From positions 320,675,186-320,739,185 of the forward strand of contig NC_058520.1 of the NCBI RefSeq assembly GCF_904849725.1: a stretch of DNA of 64,000 bases. The letters run 5' to 3'. Shown in pieces: positions 21,480 to 30,774 of this stretch. This DNA comes from Hordeum vulgare subsp. vulgare. Lineage: Eukaryota; Streptophyta; Magnoliopsida; Poales; Poaceae. A program made the position numbers and the translations under genes. Numbering within the stretch: position 1 is the first letter of the stretch; the number at the start of each line of letters is the position of its first letter. Under the pieces are notes generated by a model that ran no database searches, was not told the origin of the DNA, and saw only the letters and a list, made by a program, of their open reading frames with translations.

Positions 21480-22275
21480 TTTCTAGCTCTGAAAAATTCT
21501 GAAATTTTTAGAGACTTCGAAAGAAAAGTGAGTAAGGATTAACCCAACTCGTAGAATCTACTCCTACTAGAGCCTAGAGACCGTATCACACACTAAAACT
21601 ACTTGGGACCAGCTAAAATCAACATTTCAAGCTCAAGAACAGGGTCACCAAGGTAGCAAGAATACACGAAGGATAAAGCACTAGAGCAAAAACTAATTGG
21701 ACCAATGGAGGAGTCACTTACCAAGGAGCAATTTCCCCAAAACGGTTCGGAGAATGATGCTTTGAGCAAGGAGATCGAAAATCACAGCCAAATTAGCAAG
21801 AACACAGGTTTGAGCTGCGAAACAATTTTTTCTGGAGGAAGAAGAAGAGGATGGGAGCTGGAGTGAGTGGAGGGGGGCCCTGTGGGCCCCCACAAGCTTG
21901 CTCCCCGCAGCCACGGGGGTACCCCGCGGTGACAGGGCTTGTGGTCCACTGGGGTGGCCCCTAGGCCAGCTCTTTGTCCCAGTATTTTTCAAATATTCCA
22001 GAAAAAATCATACTAGATTTTCACGACCATCAAAGAACTTTTATTTTCGAGGTATTTTTCTCCGGGACGCTAAAACAGAAAACAGGAAAAACTAAACTAA
22101 ATCTATCATTTTTCTTCTAAGAAAAAGAAATTGAAAGCTTAAAACAGAGGTATGTGACTCTTTCGTTCATCCATTTCATGGTCATCGAAAGAAATCCGTC
22201 AATGGGGTTGATGAAATCCTTATGACAAAACTTTCTCGAATCACAAAAGAAAAACGGAGAATTTTTTAATAGCCA
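21480..22275 (-). promoter_or_regulatory. LTR-like gap of element E upstream of the third ORF
   Basis: Contains GTGGGCCCCCACAAGC (about 21886-21900) and a TTCCAGAAAAAATC stretch (about 21995-22010) similar to the 3' half of the LTR of E. In minus sense it then has CCTTGGTAAGTG (donor-like, about 21727-21716) and ends in TTTTTCAG (acceptor-like, about 21495-21488) before the ATG at 21470. No TATA box is obvious. An internal promoter or spliced leader is an inference. Confidence 0.35.
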
Positions 22276-22910
22276 CTAAGTCACCTCAATGGGGATATGA
22301 ATCTCCCCAACAAGCAAATCATACTTCATCTTAACACGAGGAATAGGGCATTCAAAACTCCCAATGAGAATCGATGAAGTTTTTTCGATAGCATTGATGC
22401 AATGTACTTGATATCGTTTCTTCGGAAAGTGCACGGTATGCTCATTACCGTTGACATGGAAAGTGACATTGCCTTTGTTGCAATCTATAACAGCCCCTGA
22501 AGTGTTTAAAAAGGGTCTTCCGAGGATGACAACTATGGCATCGTCCTCGGGAATATCCAAGATAACAAAGTCTGTTAAGATAGTTGTGTTAGCAACCACA
22601 ACAAGCACATCCTCGCAAATGCCAACAGGGAAATCAGTTGTTTTGTTGGCCATTTGCACAGAGATTTCAGTGGGTGTCAACTTATCCAGTTCAAGTCTAT
22701 GATAAAGAGAGAGAGGCATAACACTAACACCGGCTCTAAGGTCCATAAGGCAGTTCTTACGTAGTTTCCTTTAATGGAGCAAGGTATAGTGGGGACTCCG
22801 GGATCACCAAGTTTCTTAGGAGTTCCACCTTTGAAAGTGTAATTGGCAAGCATAGTGGAGATCTCAAGATCTGGTATCTTCCGTTTATTAGTCACAATAT
22901 CTTTCATGTA
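22276..22910 (-). pseudogene. Element E aspartic protease, active site altered
   Basis: The run-up 22907-22760 has PDLEISTMLANYTFKGG and GDPGVPTIPCSIKGN, typical of the sequence before an Athila protease. A frameshift near 22755 leads into the frame 22746-22276. The catalytic motif reads DLRAG where the family has DLGAS, so Gly and Ser are lost. It continues with SVMPLSLYHRL, PVGICEDVLVVV, TDFVILDI, then VVILGRPFLNTSGAVIDC (family ILGRPFL). The C-terminal end approaches the LTR-like gap; no RT follows. Confidence 0.8.
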
Positions 22911-24169
22911 CTTGCATTACGGAGACATTTTGAGCATATCAACTAACCGCATCTGCACAAAGACGGGTCTTATCATTTCAATAAAGCGCTCAAAATCCTC
23001 ATCATCCTTTTTCTTGGATGGCTTAGGAAGAAAGGGCATAGGTCTCTGAACCCATGGCTCTCTTTCTTTACCATGCTTCCTAGCAGTGAAGTCATTCTTA
23101 TCGTATCTCTTAGGTTGTGGGTTATTAGGATTAACCGTAGGTTCAACCTCCACATCCTTATCATTGCTAGGTTGAGCATCATTATGAACATTGTTGTCCA
23201 TATTGTCACCAGGTTCATGTTCATCACGAGATTGTGTTTCTGCATCACACGCCGAAATATCATTTGGTTCTTCAGGTGTGACAGTATTTGGTGAACCAAC
23301 ATGCAGGTTTCTATCATCCTTATTATTCTCCTTAGGATGACTGGGTGTATCAGCATTAATTCCTTGAGAATCTTGATCATATCTCTTAGGATGACCTTCA
23401 GGATACAAAGGTTCCTGAGTCATTTTGCCTCCTCTAGTAACGACTCTGACAGAGTTGTCATTTAATTAATTGAGCAAGTCATTCTGAGCTTTAAGTACTT
23501 GTTCTATCTGAGTAGTAATCATAGAGGCATGTTTACTCAGAAGCTTCAGATCATTGACATTTCTATCTACACAAGCACTTAAATGACTAAGCATACGAGT
23601 ACATTTTTCCAAATGTCTGCAAACATAATCATTGAAACTCTATTGTTTGGCAACAAAGTTGTCAAATTCATCAAAGCATAGGCTAGCAGGTTTATCAAAA
23701 GGAATATCACTCTAATCAAACCTACGCAGAGAATTTACTTCCACTACCTGTATCGGGTTATCGAGACCATGGATCTCTTTGATAGTAGGTAGATTTTTGA
23801 CATCTTCAGATATAATGCCTTTCTCTTGCATAGATTTCTTGGCTTCTTCATATCTTCTGGACTGAGGAATAGAATACCTCTTTTCTTCGGAGTTGGCTTA
23901 GGAGGTGGTTCGGGAATATTCCAAGCATTATTGTTGATCAAGATGTTATTCAGTAGAGTCTCAACTTGTTCTACAGTTCGTTCCCTAAAAACACAACCGG
24001 CACAACTATCTAGGTGGTCTCTAGAGGCATCGGTAAGTCCATTATAGAAGATATCAAGTATCTCGTTCTTCTTAAGAGGGTGATCAGGAAAAGCATTCTG
24101 TAGCTGGATGAGCCTCCCCCAAGCTTATGGGAGACTCTCTTCTTTGAGTTGAGCAAAGTTGTATATTTC
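22911..24169 (-). pseudogene. Element E gag/protease linker, degenerate
   Basis: Asp/Asn/Glu-rich linker. The frame 23423-22917 has a low-complexity acidic part (EPGDNMDNNVHNDAQPS), then RPMPFLPKPSKKKDDEDFERFIEMIRPVFVQ, a conserved Athila motif just before the protease. The frame 23941-23744 has PEPPPKPTPKKRG. Stops and frameshifts separate the pieces. A PPT-like motif occurs at 24113-24127 inside coding sequence. Confidence 0.6.
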
Positions 24170-25090
24170 CTACAAGGCAGCTTGCTTCCTATGGGCAGGG
24201 AAATATTTCTCACAGAAATAATACACCATATCCTGGGGACTACTCACACATCCAGGAGCAAGAGAAGCAAACCAGGATTTAGCGTCATCCTTTAGAGAGA
24301 AAGGAAACAGCTTGAGGATATAGTAGTGGCGGATCTTCTCCTCACTCGTGAAAAGGGTGGCTATATCGTGTAGTTTGGTAAGATGGGCTACGACCGTCTC
24401 AGACTCATAACCGTGGAAAGGATCAGATTCGACTAGAGAGATTATCTCAGGGTCAACAGAGAATTCATAATCCTTATCGGTGATAAAGATAGGTGAAGTG
24501 GAAAACTTCGGGTCGTATTTCATCCTAGCTTTCGGAGATTTTTCCTTCCACTTGAGAAGTAATTTCTCAGCGTCATAGGCATCCTTACACGCAAGAAAAT
24601 CCTCAGCTATCTCTCCCTCCATAACATAACCCTCAGGTATATCAGGCAATTCATATCTAGGAGAGCTAGATCTAGCAGGAGCAAAAGCAGGTTCTATCTC
24701 AATAGTATTGGCAGTTTCAGAAGCATCACGAGCATTGGCAGTAACTCTAGCAATATGAGCATCAAGGAATAACCCTAGTGGCACATCAGGAAAAGTAGTA
24801 TCTCTAGCAGTATCAAGCATAGCATCATCAGGCATAGCATCTCTAGCAGTATCAGGCATAGCATCTCTAGCAGTATCAGGCATAGCATCATCAGGCATAG
24901 TATCAAGCATAGCATCTCTAGCAGTATCAGGCATAGCATCATCAGGCATAGTATCAAGCATAGCATCATAAGCATCATCAAGCACAGGCGACATATCAAG
25001 ATTTCTAGCGGGAGGTGATGTCGCAAACTTACTCATAACTGAAGGTGAATCAAGTGCAGAGCTAGATGGCAGTTCCTTACCTCCCCTCAT
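24170..25090 (-). pseudogene. Element E gag
   Basis: The first true ATG of the frame is at 25090 (MRGGKELPSSSALDS). The N-terminal third contains an internal tandem repeat of DAMPDTAR units. After it comes YELPDIPEGYVMEGEIAEDFLACKDAYDAEKLLLKWK, then the retrotrans_gag-like segment AHLTKLHDIATLFTSEEKIRHYYILKLFPFSLKDDAKSWFASL and ...YYFCEKYFPAHRKQ, matching gags with the FP.SL...A..W pattern. The frame is open for about 300 codons but stops near 24170 by frameshift. Confidence 0.75.
24796..24975 (-). repeat. Coding tandem repeat in gag of element E
   Basis: Repeated 24-27-bp units (AGCATCTCTAGCAGTATCAG and variants) encode alternating DAMPDTAR, DAMLDTMPD and DAMPD peptides. About seven units are seen, and the frame is kept because unit lengths are multiples of three. 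Confidence 0.85.
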
Positions 25091-25184
25091 AGTTGAGGGC
25101 AAGACTTTGCTTTTTGGATCCTTCAGATTCTTCAAAGTGATCAGCAGATATAAATCTCAAATGACTCAGAAAATATAGCAATAC

Positions 25185-25202
25185 CTCCCGGCAACGGCGC
25201 CA
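25185..25202 (-). promoter_or_regulatory. Primer-binding site of element E (tRNA-Asp type)
   Basis: Minus strand TGGCGCCGTTGCCGGGAG, complementary to the 3' end of plant tRNA-Asp with one mismatch. It lies 9 bases inside the 5' LTR and is the usual PBS of Athila elements. Confidence 0.9.
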
Positions 25203-25211
25203 AAAAAATGT

Positions 25212-26794
25212 TGACTCTGTGACAACAAACCTTCCCCTGGAACGGCACCAGAAGAATGCTGCTAGCACTCCCCGACAATCGAAACTAGAAGAATGTTGTT
25301 GACGACCCACCAGCGCGTGGGATCGAGGCAGTTTTCGAGGGTAGAGTATTCGACCCAAATTTGTTGATACGCTAATAGGAGGTGAGAGGATACTCTCAAT
25401 TATTAGCAGCTGAATGTGTCAGATTCAACCACACCTGAAAGATTAGTATCTACAAGCAAAGAGTCAGCAGCAAAGTAGTATGAGAACAACGGTGTCAGAA
25501 ACGATCTGTTGACGGTAGACTATTCCTAACGATTGTATCAATGGCGCCAGAAGTTGCCCGTTGACGGAAATTGTCTTTTCCCGTCAACGACCAGCGAATC
25601 AAAATTGTAGCAGGTAGTAGCAGTGCAAGCGACAGTAGTAACAGCAGCAACAAGTAGCAACACTAGTAACAGCAGTGGAAAAACTCGTAGGCAATGGGCC
25701 GGTGATTCATTTGGATGATATTCATCATGCAACAGTTATAACACGGAGAGATATGTGGATAGCTCCAGTTCGTCAATGTGATGTAGGGATGCATTCCGTG
25801 TTCATACGTGCTTAGGGAAAAGAACATGCATGACATCTATTGTCCATCCCTCCCGTGGCAGCGGGGTCCAAAAGGATACTACAGGATATTAAGGTTCTCC
25901 TTTTAATAAAGAACCGGAACAACGCATTAGCACTTAGTGAACACATGAACTCCTCAAACTATGATCATCACCGGGAGTGGTTCCGGTTATTGTCACTACG
26001 GGGTTGCCGGTTCATAACACATAGTAGGTAACTACAACTTGCAAGATCGGATCTAAAACACACATATATTGGTGACAACATAATAATTTCAGATCTCAAA
26101 TCATGGCACTCGGACCCTAGTGACAAGCATTAAGCATGGCAAAGTAGTAGCAACATCAATCTCAGAACATAGTGGATACTAGGGATCAATCCCCGTCAAA
26201 ACTAACTCGATTACATGATAGATCTCATCCTACTCATCACCGCCCAGTGAGCCTACGAATAGATTACTCACGAACGATGAAGAGCTTCATGGAATTGGAG
26301 AGGGAAGAAGGTTGATGATGACGATGGCGACGATTTCCCCTCTCCGGAGCCCAAAACGGACTCCAGATCTGTTCTCCAGATGAAGAACAGGATGTGGCGG
26401 CGCCTCCGTATCGCAAACGCGACGAAATCTTCTCTTCTGATTTTTTTCTGGGTGAAAGTGAATTTATAGAGCTGTGATTGGGGGCGGCAGAGCCACGTGG
26501 GCCCCACAAGCTTGGTTGCCGCGGTCAGGGCGGTGGCCACGGCAACAGGGCTTGTGGCCCACTTGCCCACGCCCTATGGTGGATCTTTGCGCAGGTATTT
26601 TTCATATTTTCCAGAAAAATTCTCCGTTAATTCTCAGGACGTTCCGAGAACTTCCATTTCTGCACAAAAACAACACCATGGCAATTCTGCTGAAAACAGC
26701 GTCACTCCGGGTTAGTTCCATTCAAATCATGCAAATTAGAGTCCAAAACAATGGCAAAAGAGTTTGGAAAAGTAGATACGATGGAGACGTATCA
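25212..26794 (-). repeat. 5' LTR of element E
   Basis: About 1,583 bp, near-identical to 16866-18453, with TATA (minus) at 26459-26472. In minus sense the leader after TATA reaches TTCGTGAGTAAT, a donor-like site near 26274. The outer flank CATAT does not match the other side of the element. Confidence 0.92.
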
Positions 26795-28570
26795 CATATG
26801 CGTATCTCAACCGCCACTGGATTACTCGGAGGTGAGAGGCTACAAGTCCACTGAAGATCTTGAGTCGTGATGCTCAGGCATCCCCCCTTGACGCGCAAGC
26901 GACTCTCTTGAGAGCCCTAGTACTTACCGTTTGGAGCCTTTGCACTCTGCATCAGCAGTGCCCAACCCCGCGTGTATCTCAACCACCACTAGATTACCAG
27001 GAGGTAAGAGGCTATAGGGCGAGCGAAGGTCCTGAGTCGTGATGCTCAGGCACCCCCCCCCCCTTGATGTGCAAGCAACCCCCTCTCCGTGATGAAGGCC
27101 TTGAACTCTGCGTCGGTAGGGTCCAACCCTGCGCGTATCTCAACCACCACTGAATTATGAGGAGTTGAGAGGCTACAGGGGCAGTGAAGGTCCTGAGTCA
27201 TGATGCTCACGCACCCCCCCCCCCCCTTGATGCGCAAGCGGCTCTCATATGAGCGAATTGGACAGAGCTCCATGCGCCTGCCTGCTTCCTCTTGGGTTTC
27301 ACGTGGTAACTAGACACCAAGGACCTCAAGAGGTGACATGCACGGGGGTGAGCCTGCGAGACATAGCTCGATCACTTGGATTTTTCAGCGCTATAGTGAT
27401 GAACCCGAGCACGTGCACCGTGTCCTAGCCCCCGCCCATGCAATGTACAAGGGGAAGCTCGTGAGCGTGGAGGTCCGACGATCCTTCTGAGCGCGGTGCA
27501 TGGGGCTTCCACTTGGGCGTGGGCATAGTCGCGGTTTGACAGTAATTCCACCAACATGAAGCACGGGGACTTCCACTTGGGCATGGGCGGGAGCCCCCTC
27601 CCGAGGCAATGATGTGGCCTATCATGGGCTTCCATTTCAGGACGCTTCAGAGCCTGTACAACCCCAAACTCATTATTACATGAGAATGTCATGGGCGGCA
27701 ATTTACTGAGGTGTCGGACACCCCAGGCACAAGCCTGAGGAGCTCCTAGCCTCAGCCTTTAGGTGGTTTGCGCCTCATTCTTTGCACATCAGCACGCTCA
27801 TGGAACCTGCGACATGGAGGAGGGCGACACGCGCTGGATGACCATTGCGAGGCCACTGCACGAAGATGTTAGGCACCGAGTACCCCAGGAGGTGACGTAG
27901 ACGGGCATAAGCCCTTCATTCAGAGCTCAGTCACTCGGGTTTAGCGACGATGCAGGGACGAACCCGACCACAACCATTGTGCCAGGTTCCTTCATGGAAT
28001 GATCAAGTGAAAATCATTCGTCGCATAGCGCCCAACGCAACGAAACGCCAAACCAACAGTGATGCATTTCAAGCAAACAACATAAGTTTTGAAGGGAAAT
28101 AACAAAGTCTACCACACAACCAAAAAGCGAGAACTTCACGAGGGCCGGCCCTCACGCCTAAGGGTAGTGCACCTTCAAGGGTGCCCCTGATATCGGGTCA
28201 CACAAGACTTCATCGGGCCACCACGTTGTCGTGGGAGCTCCTGGTCGCTGGACGAAGCGCGTCATGAAAGCTGATCTTCTTAGGGGTCGGTTGCCTCCCA
28301 GAGCTCCTGGGGCTCGCGATACCTGGATGCCATGCGAGGAGCCAGCGCGAGCCACGCCAGCCTTTGGAACGCGGCCGCGGTATTCTCCACGCCAAAAGGC
28401 ATGTGAGCACAATCAACGTGGGTGCCTCTGCCTAGCCCCTCTCGCACTGGCCAGAAGGAGCTATGGGAAGCGACTCCGTTGAGCCCCACGATGTCAACAC
28501 ATATGTGCATCGCCACAGTACCCTCAGGAGTGATGAGCCTCCTAAGGCAACGCTCTGTGCGGCGCCCGCC
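26795..28570. other. Degenerate GC-rich sequence D, right part
   Basis: Begins at the outer edge of the E LTR. It contains a three-copy tandem array (26803-27290). It also holds two related blocks at about 27335-27424 and 27890-27982, both with a TCACT(C/T)GG...GATGAACCCG-like core. Many short frames on both strands carry no recognised domain apart from a weak RT-like motif (28280-28576). It is probably a decayed retroelement LTR or UTR; the family is not identified. Confidence 0.4.
26803..27290 (+). repeat. Tandem array, three units of about 165 bp
   Basis: Units start near 26803, 26971 and 27133. Each opens GTATCTCAACC(A/G)CCACT, has a GAGAGGCTA and a GAAG...CTTGAGTCGTGATGCTCA core, then a C-run (up to 14 C) followed by TTGA(T/C)G(C/T)GCAAGC. 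Units differ by substitutions and in C-run length. Confidence 0.75.
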
Positions 28571-28576
28571 TGTCAC
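28280..28576 (-). pseudogene. Weak Gypsy RT-like fragment
   Basis: A minus-strand frame carries MPFGVENTAAAFQRLAW, which resembles the Gypsy RT motif MPFGLKNAGATFQRLM, and GTVAMHICVDIVGLN, which loosely resembles WRMCVDFTDLN. The spacing between the two is too short for a normal RT. Treat as a possible old RT relic only. Confidence 0.25.
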
Positions 28577-28851
28577 ACCCTGTTTTCACTTGGTTTCAAC
28601 TATAGTCTTTTCAAATTTTGACTCAATTATAACTTTTTAAGCAAATGCCACGAGTGCCATGATTTTCATTGTTCATGTGTATGCTTGAGCATGTAGATAT
28701 AAAAAAATATTTTTATAACATAATATTTCCAAAAGGATACATTTTCTCATTTTGATTAATTCAAAACCTTGCTTTGGGTTTGCACTACAGGTCCCTGATT
28801 CCAAGAAGGTGCCTTCACCCAAAGATTATATTCTGATTTGAACACTATTAT

Positions 28852-30248
28852 TGAAAGTGCGTTATATCGACTAGAGGGGGTGAATGGGCGATTTTTAGAA
28901 TTTCATTACTGAGGAAATTCCTTGTGAGGAAATTCCTCAATGTTGAACTAAGTACAGCGTAAATAGCGCAGGATCAGGAGAGCAAAATGACTACATCAAA
29001 GTACTCGATGAAGTTTATGAGATTCGGTTTGCACAGTTCGCAAGTACAGAGTAAGCAGGTGAAGATTAACTCAAGTGAAGAATTTGAGGTTGAGGAAATT
29101 CATAGAAAGTCTTCAGAAAAATTCTTCAAATAGCACAGATGAAAGTCTTCGACATACAATTGATGAAATGAAAGAGTTGAAGAAATAGAACTCGTAGCTT
29201 GATGAAGACAGTTGTTGATGACCCAGTTCCAACTGTTGTGATAGTTGTATCTCTGGTTCGGAGCAGCTTGGTATTGAAACCAAAAGGACACACAGTCCCT
29301 ACTGTATTCTCCTTGAGCTAAGGACACACAGTCCTCGCCCAACACTCGTGGTAAGTCTTCAGGGTAGACTTCCAAACCCTCACAAACTTGGTCACCCGGC
29401 GATCCACAATTGACTATTGGATGCTCTATACCAGGACACCTAACCATCTGGAGTATGCACAGTCCTCAAAGATAACAGGCTTCAGTTACACAAAGGAACA
29501 ACTTCTTCAGTGATGCTCAATCACTTGGTTTTTGGTTTGGGGTTTGGTGTTTGGGATATGTCCTCACTTGATGATTTTCTCTCGAAGACTGTGAGGAATT
29601 GGGTTGCTCTAAATGAGAAGTGTCAGTTTCTCTCGGAGCAGCCAGCCAGCTAGTGGTTGTGGGGGCGGCTATTTATAGCGTGGGAGCATCCCGACATGAT
29701 TTGACATAAATGCCCTTAAATATTGTGACCTTTGGATGGATAAGATCAGTGAGGTGGCGTGTGATGCAGCAACGGTCGTGACTTTCAACTGTGAAAGTCC
29801 TCATGTCTCTCATATTCCTCACTTTGAGTGTTTGGTAGATTTAGGCTTGGGTTGAGTATCATGAGGAAAATCATTATGTAGTTTTACCTTGACCCCCTTT
29901 AACAGTACGATGTTCATGTGACTTAAGAGTAAAGAAAATGAAACAGAAAGAGTAAATCTTCACACTTCAAAGTCTTTAGACTGTTTTCTTCACGACACAT
30001 CGAATTCCTCATCTTCAATACCTTCATGAGGAATATCAATTTCTTCGCAATTTCTTCGCGATCAAAGTCTTCAAGAAAATACCAAAGTCTTCACCCGAAG
30101 ACATACATTTTTAGCGGTTGATATTCATCGGATAACTCAAACTCCTCAGCGGCTTATAGAGCATGTGTACACTCACAAACATATTAGTCTCTTAACATAT
30201 AAGTCTTCAATCCTCCAAAATCACTAAGGGGCACTAGATGCACTTACA
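28852..30248 (-). repeat. 3' LTR of the Maximus-type element
   Basis: About 1,397 bp. Plus strand TGAAAGTGCG ... GCACTTACA, with inverted ends TGAAAGTG and CACTTACA. TATA (minus, GCTATAAATAGCC) lies at 29667-29679. The motif families TTGAGGAAT and AAAGTCTTC recur through the LTR. Confidence 0.93.
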
Positions 30249-30264
30249 ATCTCCCCCTTTTTGG
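30249..30264 (-). promoter_or_regulatory. Polypurine tract of the Maximus-type element
   Basis: Minus strand AAAAAGGGGGAGAT immediately before TGTAAGTGC, the start of the 3' LTR. Confidence 0.9.
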
Positions 30265-30774
30265 TGGTTGATGACAATTAGGTGAATTTTTCAACGGGGA
30301 TAATAATATAGAATGTAAGTATAGAGTTTGAGGAATTTGAAGTTAAGATACACAGAAACTCCCCCTCAAGATGTGCATATTTTGAGGAATTTGCTTTGAA
30401 TAGCAGATGCACATTGATGATTTATATCATGGATATATCCCCCTATATCTTACAATTCATGCGTGCATTTGGCATATAGTATGAGGAATTAGAAATGCAT
30501 GATGAAAAATGGTGTCTGATGAATTTCAGCATGCCTGCATTAATAGACTTTGAGGAATAAGCATGCGAAGAAAAACGTTCAAAAGAGTCAGAACACCATC
30601 GGGCTTAAGTTACAACTCATTACATCAAAAACTTCAGAAGAGACAAGAGTTTGTAACTTAATAGAGTTTATAAGCCCATAGTGAATCCCGCTTGAAGACT
30701 AACTTTCAGATTTCACCCCCTTTGTCATCAAGTGACGAAAAGACAAAGCTGAGGACTAACGCCCTAGAAGAAAT

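Larger units (their letters stand above)
16866..26794 (-). mobile_element. Athila-like Gypsy retrotransposon E, lacking RT and integrase
   Basis: Two LTRs in direct orientation (16866-18453 and 25212-26794), a tRNA-Asp type PBS (25185-25202) and a PPT (18454-18470) define a minus-strand element of 9.9 kb. Reading leftward it has gag, a gag/protease linker, a protease, a non-coding LTR-like gap, a third ORF (21470-20466) and about 1.9 kb of non-coding sequence. No RT, RNase H or integrase is seen between protease and third ORF, so it depends on another element. The outer 5-bp flanks (TGGTG and CATAT) do not match, so no target duplication remains. Confidence 0.88.

Noticed and set aside
24796..24975. 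Short regularly spaced repeats resembling a CRISPR array
   Set aside because: Units are contiguous, coding and in frame without unique spacers, in a plant retroelement gag.
25185..25202. Possible tRNA-Asp gene
   Set aside because: Only the 18-base 3' end complement is present, next to an LTR; no cloverleaf. It is a primer-binding site.
28280..28576. A confident Gypsy RT call
   Set aside because: Only one motif resembles RT and the spacing between motifs is wrong, so it is kept as a low-confidence relic.
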